A DNA stretch of 5,453 bases from assembly GCA_027070385.1 (NCBI GenBank), contig JALXDW010000294.1:1-5453 (forward strand). The letters run 5' to 3'. Shown here one piece after another: positions 1 through 5,453 of the stretch. Made by a program: the position numbers and the translations under genes. The notes below the pieces were generated by a model that saw only the letters and a program-made list of their open reading frames with translations, did no database searches and had not been told where the DNA came from. Numbering within the stretch: the first letter of the stretch is position 1; each line of letters starts with the position of its first letter. This stretch comes from Chromatiales bacterium. GTDB lineage: Bacteria > Pseudomonadota > Gammaproteobacteria > UBA6429 > Thiohalophilaceae.

Positions 1-1
1 A

Positions 2-2896
2 GTAACCGTGCGGGGTTATTCTTTTTTTAATGATTCCTATGTTTATATTATTTTTAAAGATGGTACCGATCCCTATTGGGCCCGTTCACGTGTACTTGAA
101 TATTTAAGTCAGGTTGCAACCCGTTTGCCACCTGAAGCAAGACCTGCACTGGGGCCAGATGCGACCGGTGTTGGTTGGGTATTTGAATATGCACTGGTTG
201 ATAAATCCAACAAGCTGGATCTGTCACAGTTGCGTAGTTTACAGGACTGGTTTTTGAAATATGAATTACAAACAGTCAGTGGTGTGTCGGAAGTGGCAAC
301 CATCGGTGGCATGGTAAAGCAATACCAAGTGGTACTTAATCCAGATCGTTTGCGTGCCTACAATATACCGTTAAGCAAAGTCCGCAGCGCAATAAAACGT
401 TCCAACCAGGAAGTCGGTGGTTCCGTTGTCGAAATGGCTGAAGCAGAATATATGATTCGCTCAACCGGCTATATTAGTGGCCTGGATGACTTGCGGCTTA
501 TTCCATTAGGTGTCAATGAGCGTGGGACACCGATATTGTTAAAAGACGTTGCAGATATTCGACTTGGACCACAAATGCGACGAGGTATTGCCGAGCTGGA
601 TGGTATGGGTGAAGTGGTCGGTGGTGTCGTGGTGATGCGTTATGGTGAAAATGCACTTAAAACCATTGATGCTGTCAAGGAAAAATTAAAAACGCTGTCT
701 AAAGGCTTGCCTGATGGTGTCGAAATTATTCCCACCTATGATCGTTCCAGTTTAATTAATCGGGCAGTCGATAACCTCAACATGAAGTTGCTCGAAGAAT
801 TCATTGTGGTGGCATTGGTTTGTGCCGTGTTCTTATTTCATATGCGTTCGGCACTGGTAGCGATTTTAAGTTTACCTGTCGGTATCTTTGTTGCCTTTAT
901 TGTGATGTATCACCAGGGGATTAATGCCAACATCATGTCTCTTGGTGGTATTGCTATTGCCATTGGTGCGATGGTTGATGGTGCGATTGTGATGATAGAG
1001 AACGTTCACAAACATATCGAAAAAGAACCGCTTACCGATGAAAACCGTTGGCGTATTATTCGAGAAGCCACGATAGAAGTCGGGCCACCACTGTTTTTTT
1101 CATTGCTTATTATTACATTAAGTTTTTTGCCGGTATTTACATTGGAAGCACAGGAAGGCCGTTTGTTTAGTCCGTTGGCATTTACCAAATCCTTTGCCAT
1201 GGCTGCAGCGGCGGGGCTATCAATTACGCTGGTGCCGGTATTAATGGGCTATTTTATTCGCGGTCATATTAAACCCGAGCACGAAAACCCGGTAAATCGC
1301 CTGTTAATAAAAGCCTATCGGCCCTTTATTAATTTTGTACTGGAAAAACCAAAACAGATTTTATTCATAGCGTTGATCCTGGTCATTGCCGGTGCCTGGC
1401 CCATTATGAAAGTGGGGTCGGAGTTTATGCCAGACCTGGATGAAGGTGACTTGATGTATATGCCAACCACTTTCCCCGGTGTTTCGGCAGCGAAGGCACG
1501 GCAAATATTGCAGCAAACCGATAAGCTGATTAAAACCGTACCGGAAGTCAAAAGAGTATTCGGTAAAATTGGTCGGGCAGAAACAGCGACCGATCCGGCA
1601 CCACTGACCATGATAGAAACAACCATTCAGTTCAAACCGAAAAGTGAATGGCGGGAAGGCATGACCATGGAAAAAATACGTCAGGAGCTGCAACAAAAAA
1701 TAAAAATACCGGGTTTAACCAATGCATGGGTCATGCCCATTAAAACCCGTATTGATATGCTGGCAACCGGTATAAAAACACCGGTAGGGATAAAAGTAGC
1801 CGGGCCGGAGCTAAAAGTGTTGCAGGATATTGGTAAACGGATAGAAGATGTTATAAAACAAGTCCCGGGTACGGTATCAGCTTTTTCTGAGCGGGTAGCC
1901 GGTGGCCGGTATGTGACGGTTGACATTAATCGGGTTGCCGCATCACGTTTGGGCTTGAACATTGCCGACGTACAGGATGTGGTTCGTACAGCAATCGGTG
2001 GCATGAATGTCGCACAAAGTGTTGAAGGACTGGAACGTTACCCGATTAATATACGTTATCCGCGTGATGTACGTGATTCACTTGCGAAGTTACAACAACT
2101 ACCGATTATTACACCACAAGGCGCACGTATTCCATTGATTGAAGTGGCCGACGTGCGTATTGAAAGTGGTGCCGCCATGATCAAAAGTGAAAATGCACGG
2201 CCGAATGGATGGACTTTTGTTGATATCAGTCCGGACAGGGATGTGGGTTCATACGTAGAAGAAGCGCAAAGAGTCGTAGCCGAACAGGTTGAATTGCCGG
2301 CCGGTTATTCTATTACCTGGTCTGGCCAGTATGAATACATGGTACGGGCCAAGAAAAAACTGCAAATTGTTGTTCCGTTTACATTAGTGATCATTTTACT
2401 TCTGTTATATCTAAACTTCAGAAATATCATTGAAGTCTTGATCATAATGGGTACTTTGCCATTGGCATTAGTGGGTGGCTTTTGGCTAATGTATTTGCTT
2501 GACTACAATATGTCGGTAGCAACATCAGTGGGCTTTATTGCGCTTGCGGGTGTTGCCGTTGAAATTGGTATTGTGATGTTGGTGTATCTAAACCAGGCGT
2601 ATAAAAATTTACATCATCGTGCCGAGCTTGAACACCGACTCGATATCAACGAACTGCGTGATGCGGTTATAGATGGTGCATTATTACGTGTCCGTCCGAT
2701 CATGATGACGGTTGCCGCTATTATTGCCGGTTTATTACCGATAATGTTGGGTTCTGGAACCGGTTCGGAAGTCATGCGGCGTATAGCTGCCCCTATGGTA
2801 GGTGGTATGGTGAGCGCGACTTTGTTAACACTGGTTGTTATTCCTGCCGTTTTCTTTTTATGGAAACAACGTGAAGTGGTAAAGCATAACGATTGA
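2..2896 (+). CDS. cusA: CusA-type Cu(I)/Ag(I) RND efflux pump, 5' end missing
   Basis: Inner-membrane, proton-driven pump of a tripartite CusCBA-type system that exports Cu(I)/Ag(I) from periplasm or cytoplasm. The frame is open to the left edge, so the GTG at 8 is an internal valine, not the start; by alignment from memory with E. coli CusA (1047 aa) about 80 residues and TM1 are missing. Counting from position 8, TM2-TM6 lie at about 265-412, TM7 at 451-468, the second periplasmic domain at 470-785 and TM8-TM12 after 786. The three-methionine copper site of CusA (M573, M623, M672) is intact here as M485 (YMPTT), M535 (APLTM) and M584 (RIDM). The proton-relay Asp405 and Glu939 are present as D324 (GAMVD) and E852 (GVAVE), but the Lys984 position is Ile898 (RVRPI). 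Motifs SEVMRRIAAPM and TENARP-like SENARP also fit CusA/SilA. CusB/CusC homologues are presumably upstream, outside the window. Confidence 0.95.
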   Translation, partial: VTVRGYSFFNDSYVYIIFKDGTDPYWARSRVLEYLSQVATRLPPEARPALGPDATGVGWVFEYALVDKSNKLDLSQLRSLQDWFLKYELQTVSGVSEVATIGGMVKQYQVVLNPDRLRAYNIPLSKVRSAIKRSNQEVGGSVVEMAEAEYMIRSTGYISGLDDLRLIPLGVNERGTPILLKDVADIRLGPQMRRGIAELDGMGEVVGGVVVMRYGENALKTIDAVKEKLKTLSKGLPDGVEIIPTYDRSSLINRAVDNLNMKLLEEFIVVALVCAVFLFHMRSALVAILSLPVGIFVAFIVMYHQGINANIMSLGGIAIAIGAMVDGAIVMIENVHKHIEKEPLTDENRWRIIREATIEVGPPLFFSLLIITLSFLPVFTLEAQEGRLFSPLAFTKSFAMAAAAGLSITLVPVLMGYFIRGHIKPEHENPVNRLLIKAYRPFINFVLEKPKQILFIALILVIAGAWPIMKVGSEFMPDLDEGDLMYMPTTFPGVSAAKARQILQQTDKLIKTVPEVKRVFGKIGRAETATDPAPLTMIETTIQFKPKSEWREGMTMEKIRQELQQKIKIPGLTNAWVMPIKTRIDMLATGIKTPVGIKVAGPELKVLQDIGKRIEDVIKQVPGTVSAFSERVAGGRYVTVDINRVAASRLGLNIADVQDVVRTAIGGMNVAQSVEGLERYPINIRYPRDVRDSLAKLQQLPIITPQGARIPLIEVADVRIESGAAMIKSENARPNGWTFVDISPDRDVGSYVEEAQRVVAEQVELPAGYSITWSGQYEYMVRAKKKLQIVVPFTLVIILLLLYLNFRNIIEVLIIMGTLPLALVGGFWLMYLLDYNMSVATSVGFIALAGVAVEIGIVMLVYLNQAYKNLHHRAELEHRLDINELRDAVIDGALLRVRPIMMTVAAIIAGLLPIMLGSGTGSEVMRRIAAPMVGGMVSATLLTLVVIPAVFFLWKQREVVKHND

Positions 2897-2928
2897 CGCA
2901 GATCAGTTAACTCGTAACAGCTTGGTGG

Positions 2929-2970
2929 CCCGGTTGAATTATATGGTATGCACCGGGTCAACTAAGTTGA
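2929..2970. repeat. Overlapping small inverted repeats in the pump-SHOCT gap
   Basis: The 102-nt gap after the pump gene holds two short inverted repeats. CCCGGT (2929-2934) pairs with ACCGGG (2952-2957) across a 17-nt loop, and TCAAC (2958-2962) pairs with GTTGA (2966-2970) across a 3-nt loop. A second GTTGA at 2933-2937 could also pair with 2958-2962, so the two foldings exclude each other. No T-run follows, so this is not a standard intrinsic terminator. It could be an mRNA processing or attenuating structure, an operator, or chance. Confidence 0.3.
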
Positions 2971-2986
2971 TAGAAACTTTAAAAAC

Positions 2987-2991
2987 AGGAG
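2987..2991 (+). promoter_or_regulatory. Ribosome binding site of the SHOCT gene
   Basis: AGGAG lies 7 nt before the ATG at 2999, a near-ideal Shine-Dalgarno that supports this start. Confidence 0.8.
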
Positions 2992-2998
2992 ATATATT

Positions 2999-3208
2999 AT
3001 GTATGACGGAGCACATTGGTTTGGAGGAGGTTTTATGTGGATATTCTGGATTGTATTGGTGGTATTAGTTGTATGGATTTTACAAGGTTCGTCAGCGAAC
3101 AGCCGTTCAACCAATGAGGAGAGTGCACTTGATATTTTAAAGAAACGTTATGCAAAAGGTGAAATTGACAAAGAAGAATTTGAACGTAAACGTAAAGAGT
3201 TGGAATAG
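2999..3208 (+). CDS. Small membrane protein with C-terminal SHOCT domain
   Basis: A 69-residue protein of unknown exact function. Residues 1-11 are aromatic/glycine rich (HWFGGGF), residues 12-28 form one hydrophobic membrane segment, residues 30-41 are a polar linker, and about 42-68 form a SHOCT motif ([19 protein letters not shown]). SHOCT is a short C-terminal domain common in small membrane proteins and thought to mediate oligomerisation or partner binding. This architecture is common beside metal-efflux genes in proteobacteria. The ATG at 2999 has a good AGGAG site and gives the GGGF-MW N-terminus typical of the group. An internal ATG at 3035 follows GGAGGAGG, but those bases are also Gly codons. 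The stop overlaps the next gene's GTG by one base, implying translational coupling. The domain call is solid; the role in copper handling is inferred from context. Confidence 0.85.
   Translation: MYDGAHWFGGGFMWIFWIVLVVLVVWILQGSSANSRSTNEESALDILKKRYAKGEIDKEEFERKRKELE
3194..3199 (+). promoter_or_regulatory. Ribosome binding site of the first cytochrome c gene
   Basis: AAAGAG within the end of the SHOCT gene lies 8 nt before the GTG at 3208. It is moderate in strength, and with the 1-nt stop/start overlap (TAGTG) it suggests re-initiation by ribosomes finishing the upstream gene. Confidence 0.5.
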
Positions 3209-3534
3209 TGAATAAAATCATTCTAACCTTCTTTCTATTAGCTATAGCGTTGTATGTGCAGGCAGGAACCTTATCGGCTGAAAAATTGTATCAGCAAAAT
3301 TGTATGGTCTGCCATGCAGATGATGGTAGAGGTGCAATGCCGGGGGTATCTGATTTATCTGAAAGCAAGAGGCTTTTCTCAGTTAATGAGTCACAACTCG
3401 TTGAGCGAATTAAAAAAGGAGTACAGGTTAAAGGCTCACCGATAAGCATGCCACCAAAAGGTGGTAACCCAAATCTTACTGATGATGATTTATTTAAGAT
3501 ACTAAAATATTTGAAAGAAATAGTAAAAGAGTAA
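3208..3534 (+). CDS. Small periplasmic class I cytochrome c
   Basis: A 108-residue exported mono-haem electron carrier. Residues 1-19 are a Sec signal peptide (basic start, hydrophobic 5-17, VQA cleavage site before G20), leaving a mature protein of about 89 residues, typical of the c5/c553-like small cytochromes. The haem attachment motif is CMVCH at 32-36. The probable axial methionine is M81 in SMPPKGGN, followed by the LTDDDL-FKILKYLKE C-terminal helix usual for this fold. The GTG start is required, because no other start keeps the signal peptide. The gene is packed between the SHOCT and propeller genes. Its electron partner is unknown; candidates are the second cytochrome at 4604-5299 and the propeller protein. 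The gene's 3' end is very AT-rich. Fold and haem binding are secure; a copper link is contextual. Confidence 0.92.
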   Translation: MNKIILTFFLLAIALYVQAGTLSAEKLYQQNCMVCHADDGRGAMPGVSDLSESKRLFSVNESQLVERIKKGVQVKGSPISMPPKGGNPNLTDDDLFKILKYLKEIVKE

Positions 3535-3550
3535 AACTTTCAGGAAAACA

Positions 3551-3555
3551 TGGAG
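3551..3555 (+). promoter_or_regulatory. Ribosome binding site that decides the propeller start
   Basis: TGGAG lies 6 nt before the ATG at 3562. The alternative in-frame ATG at 3550 has only CAGGA (3541-3545) 4 nt upstream, which is too close. The 3562 start also gives a cleaner signal peptide (MNKIVKFF). Confidence 0.6.
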
Positions 3556-3561
3556 AACGTT

Positions 3562-4551
3562 ATGAACAAAATAGTTAAATTTTTTTATGCCGCAATTTTA
3601 ATGAATTTATATGTTACATGGATCCACGCTGCACCGACCGTATATATTCCGTTGGGGACTGCAAATAAGGTAATAGCCGTTGATGCAGCAACAGATACGA
3701 TAAAAGCAACCTATACCGGTGTGGAAAATGCTCATGGTCTGGTTGCAACCTCGGATGGTGAATACCTGATCGCGGGTAGTCTGGCAGAGACGCCGCTAAA
3801 AAAAGGCCAGCCAAAAGATACTGCTAACAGTAAATTATTTTTTGTTCATCCGGCACATGGCCATGTGATGTCAACCATTCCAGTATCAGGTTGGACACAT
3901 CACCAGGCAATTACCCCGGATGACCGTTATGTTATTTCAACCCATGGTTTACGCGGCAGTGTAAGTGTAGTCGATCTGGAAAGTAACAAGGTTGTACGGA
4001 CAATAAAAACCGGTCCGGTACCAAACTACACCCTGATTACAAAAGACGGTGAACGGGCTTTTGTCAGTAATTCTGGTAATAACACTATTAGTGAAATCGA
4101 CCTGAAAAACTGGAAAGTAATCCGAACACTTGATGCCGGGCCGGCACCGGAGCATATGGTTTTTTCTTCTGATGAGGCAACTATTTATATAACCAACCCT
4201 CGGGCAGGCAAAGTTTCAGCGGTGTCGATTGCAACGGGTAAAATAATCAACAGCTATAAAATAGGTAGAGCGGTTCATGGTCTGGATATGGGCGATGATG
4301 GAATAACATTGTTTGTCAGTAGCAAAAAAGATAACAAGCTGGTTGCAGTTAACACAAAAACAGGTAACCAAAGTGAACTTAATCTGTCTCCTGCACCTTA
4401 TCATTTGAATACTATCCATGGTGCAGGCAAGGTCTATGTATCAAGTCGTAAACAACCTGTTATCTGGGTGGTCGATCAAAAATCATTAAAAGTGGTTAAT
4501 ACGATTAAATTACCCGGTGGTGAAGGTCATCAAATGGCCATTGTAGAGTAA
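3562..4551 (+). CDS. Secreted seven-bladed YVTN-family beta-propeller protein with a loop-histidine ring
   Basis: A 329-residue periplasmic beta-propeller of the YVTN/YncE-like type; enzymatic role not recognised. Residues 1-23 or 24 form a Sec signal peptide (basic N-terminus, hydrophobic 7-21, IHA-A-P cleavage region). The rest reads as seven repeat units with the typical sequence: variable loop, SDG/TKDG-like turn, a strand such as YVISTHG or AFVSNSG, then VSVVDLES-type strand and KVVRTIKTG-type strand. The C-terminal MAIVE strand would complete the blade begun by TVYIPLG, closing a seven-blade ring. The equivalent loop position is H58, H113, N155, E197, H239, H281 and H323, with extra histidines at 114 and 198. 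From 113 on the spacing is exactly 42 residues. Blade 2 carries a 13-residue insertion near 75-90. No CxxC, haem or dinuclear-copper (CuA) domain is present. It is too short for NosZ or cytochrome cd1. Context between two cytochromes suggests a metal-binding or redox partner; that is inference. Confidence 0.85.
   Translation: MNKIVKFFYAAILMNLYVTWIHAAPTVYIPLGTANKVIAVDAATDTIKATYTGVENAHGLVATSDGEYLIAGSLAETPLKKGQPKDTANSKLFFVHPAHGHVMSTIPVSGWTHHQAITPDDRYVISTHGLRGSVSVVDLESNKVVRTIKTGPVPNYTLITKDGERAFVSNSGNNTISEIDLKNWKVIRTLDAGPAPEHMVFSSDEATIYITNPRAGKVSAVSIATGKIINSYKIGRAVHGLDMGDDGITLFVSSKKDNKLVAVNTKTGNQSELNLSPAPYHLNTIHGAGKVYVSSRKQPVIWVVDQKSLKVVNTIKLPGGEGHQMAIVE
3634..4548 (+). repeat. Seven YVTN-type propeller repeats, 42-residue period
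   Basis: Protein-level repeat within the propeller gene, mature residues 25-329. Units begin at about residues 25, 61, 117, 159, 201, 244 and 283. Each ends in a loop (AHGL, THHQA, PNYTL, PEHMV, VHGL, PYHL, GHQM) that in a propeller would face the central funnel. Four intervals in a row between the later loop positions, plus the one from 113 to 155, are exactly 42 residues; the first is 55 because of an insertion. DNA-level identity between repeats is low, so this is an old protein repeat, not a recent duplication. Confidence 0.8.
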
Positions 4552-4585
4552 TTTTATCACCAGATTACGCATTCATTTTTTAACA

Positions 4586-4590
4586 AGAGG
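4586..4590 (+). promoter_or_regulatory. Distant ribosome binding site of the second cytochrome gene
   Basis: AGAGG lies 13 nt before the ATG at 4604, longer than usual. No other in-frame start lies nearer, and the hydrophobic N-terminus requires 4604, so initiation may be weaker than for the neighbours. Confidence 0.45.
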
Positions 4591-4603
4591 TCGATTCAGT
4601 CAT

Positions 4604-5299
4604 ATGTTTAATGTAAAAAAATTGTCAATATATGTTGTTGTTATTGCTGTTAGCGGGTTTTTATTTGTTTGGTTTGGTGTTTTTAATGTGTCAGCATCGG
4701 ACAAGCACTGGGCAATAACCAGTAGTTTTCTTGAATGGGTGCGTAATCGTTCTATTAGTGCAAGAGCTGAAGACTTGACAGTCCCTGACTTGAATGACAC
4801 TGTACGGATTAAACGTGGTGCAGCTAACTATGCTGCAATGTGCGCACAATGTCATCTCGCTCCCGGTGTGGATACTTCAGAGTTACATGAAGGTTTAAAT
4901 CCTCAACCACCTGTATTGTATAAAAAAGCCGATTTTGCAGAAAAACCGGCTGAAACTTTCTGGGTCATAAAGAACGGTATAAAAATGACCGGTATGCCGG
5001 CATGGGGTATATACAATAGTGACGAGCAAATTTGGGATATGATAGCGACTATTAAAGCGATGGGTAAAATGACTCCGCTGCAATATCAAATCCTGGTAAA
5101 TTCAGGTCAGCATACCCATAAGGGTGGTGGACATGGTGAAACGGGTTCTAATCGTTCAGGCCATCAGGAAAATATGGGTAATTCTGAAATCGGGGGACAT
5201 TCTCATTCGCAGAGTTCTGAACACCACGCAAGCCCAACACAACACCAAGATATAACTGAAAAACCTGCCGGCCATCATGATGATGGACACACACATTAA
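4604..5299 (+). CDS. Cytochrome c with N-terminal membrane anchor/signal and histidine-rich tail
   Basis: A 231-residue exported mono-haem cytochrome c. Residues 1-6 are basic (MFNVKK) and 8-28 are strongly hydrophobic; the VSA-S site at 29-32 could allow cleavage, but the length suits an uncleaved inner-membrane anchor, so either is possible. Residues 32-65 (SDKHW, FLEWV, SISARA, VPDLND) form a conserved-looking lead segment. The haem motif is CAQCH at 80-84, followed by LAPGVDTSELHEGLNPQPP; the likely axial ligand is M131 in KMTGMPAWG, with M128 as an alternative. The haem domain ends near 165 and matches the usual size for this family. Residues 170-231 form a low-complexity tail with 13 histidines. 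The tail has HxH and HH pairs typical of Cu/Ni/Zn/Ag-binding regions. Position after the propeller gene and before a YHS copper-ATPase-like gene supports a metal role. The cytochrome call is firm; metal binding by the tail is inference from composition. Confidence 0.92.
   Translation: MFNVKKLSIYVVVIAVSGFLFVWFGVFNVSASDKHWAITSSFLEWVRNRSISARAEDLTVPDLNDTVRIKRGAANYAAMCAQCHLAPGVDTSELHEGLNPQPPVLYKKADFAEKPAETFWVIKNGIKMTGMPAWGIYNSDEQIWDMIATIKAMGKMTPLQYQILVNSGQHTHKGGGHGETGSNRSGHQENMGNSEIGGHSHSQSSEHHASPTQHQDITEKPAGHHDDGHTH
5111..5296 (+). other. Histidine-rich C-terminal tail coding segment
   Basis: Codes residues 170-231 of the second cytochrome. Histidines are at 170, 172, 177, 187, 199, 201, 207, 208, 214, 224, 225, 229 and 231, in a Gly/Ser/Gln/Glu-rich, probably disordered stretch ending THTH-like (DDGHTH). 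Such a tail is not part of the class I cytochrome fold. It looks like an added metal-chelating extension. Confidence 0.8.
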
Positions 5300-5316
5300 A
5301 ATGTTAATTAAAAAAT

Positions 5317-5320
5317 AAGG
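5317..5320 (+). promoter_or_regulatory. Ribosome binding site of the YHS-domain gene
   Basis: AAGG lies 8 nt before the ATG at 5329. A second AAGG at 5323-5326 is only 2 nt away and too close to act. Confidence 0.6.
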
Positions 5321-5328
5321 ATAAGGTT

Positions 5329-5453
5329 ATGGCAAACAAACAAGAACATAGCAGTAAAGAAGAACTGAAAGATCCTGTTTGTGGTATGACAGTAAAGCCT
5401 GATGCAGAAAACCGGTTTGAGTATCAGGACATAATCTACCGGTTCTGTAGTAG
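5329..5453 (+). CDS. YHS-domain protein, probably a Cu(I) P1B-type ATPase, 3' end missing
   Basis: Only the first 41 codons are in the window. Translation gives a polar start (MANKQEHSSKEELK) and then DPVCGMTVKPDAE at about 15-27 and YRFCS at 37-41. This is the beginning of a YHS domain: DPVCGM plus a downstream FCS motif whose second cysteine would lie just past the edge. YHS domains sit at the N-terminus of many CopA-like heavy-metal P-type ATPases and are thought to bind metal through their cysteines. They also occur as short stand-alone proteins, so ATPase identity is inferred from the copper context, not seen. There is no signal peptide, so the N-terminus is cytoplasmic. It follows the second cytochrome by 29 nt with a good ribosome binding site, consistent with the same operon. 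Confidence 0.8.
   Translation, partial: MANKQEHSSKEELKDPVCGMTVKPDAENRFEYQDIIYRFCS

Noticed and set aside
8..10. GTG at 8 as the start of the pump gene
   Set aside because: The frame is open to the window edge and the sequence there aligns to about residue 82 of CusA, so the true start lies upstream.
2893..2919. Promoter-like TTGACG followed after 16 nt by TAACAG
   Set aside because: The -10 matches the consensus at only half its positions and the -35 overlaps the pump stop codon; no CueR-like or CusR-like palindrome was seen nearby.
2614..2961. Reverse-strand open frame of about 115 codons, and similar ones at 1315-1626 and 1681-2004
   Set aside because: They lie opposite the strongly conserved pump gene, show no recognisable domain and no convincing ribosome binding site.
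3035..3037. Internal ATG of the SHOCT gene with GGAGGAGG upstream as the real start
   Set aside because: The G-rich run encodes the GGG of a typical N-terminus for this group, and 2999 has its own good site. A second, shorter product cannot be excluded.
3550..3552. ATG at 3550 as the propeller start
   Set aside because: Its Shine-Dalgarno is too close and it adds MENV before a good signal peptide; the ATG at 3562 has TGGAG at 6 nt.
3562..4551. Propeller as nitrous oxide reductase or cytochrome cd1
   Set aside because: About 330 residues only, with no CuA domain, no haem c motif and clear short YVTN repeats; resemblance is limited to the propeller fold and His placement.
4552..4603. Possible terminator or promoter between propeller and second cytochrome
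   Set aside because: There is a short T-run (TTTTTT) but no stem before it, and no clear promoter boxes.

Overview
This window reads as a copper/silver-handling gene block from a Gram-negative bacterium, probably a gammaproteobacterium of moderate to low GC. The organism call is inference. It rests on an RND-type inner-membrane pump, Sec-exported periplasmic c-type cytochromes, clear Shine-Dalgarno sites and the standard bacterial code. All six genes lie on the + strand with short gaps or overlaps, so one operon is likely. No confident promoter or intrinsic terminator was seen inside the window.

Layout: (1) positions 2-2896 hold most of a CusA-type Cu(I)/Ag(I) RND pump, with its first ~80 residues off the left edge. 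(2) After a 102-nt gap comes a 69-residue membrane protein with a SHOCT tail (2999-3208). (3) A small periplasmic cytochrome c follows, its GTG start overlapping the previous stop by one base (3208-3534). (4) A secreted seven-bladed YVTN-type beta-propeller runs from 3562 to 4551. (5) A second cytochrome c, with an N-terminal anchor or signal and a histidine-rich tail, occupies 4604-5299. (6) The start of a YHS-domain protein, most likely a copper P-type ATPase, runs off the right edge (5329-5453). The gaps at 4552-4603 and 5300-5328 hold nothing recognisable beyond ribosome binding sites.

How they may work together: the pump would expel Cu(I)/Ag(I) across the envelope, and the presumed ATPase would move Cu(I) from cytoplasm to periplasm. 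Between them sits an unusual periplasmic set of two haem-c proteins and a beta-propeller, not the multicopper oxidase usually expected for periplasmic copper detoxification. The propeller places a histidine at or next to the same loop position in six of its seven blades, with a strict 42-residue period over the last six positions. The second cytochrome ends in a 62-residue tail with 13 histidines. A periplasmic copper-binding or copper-redox module is a reasonable hypothesis, but nothing in the sequence alone proves it.
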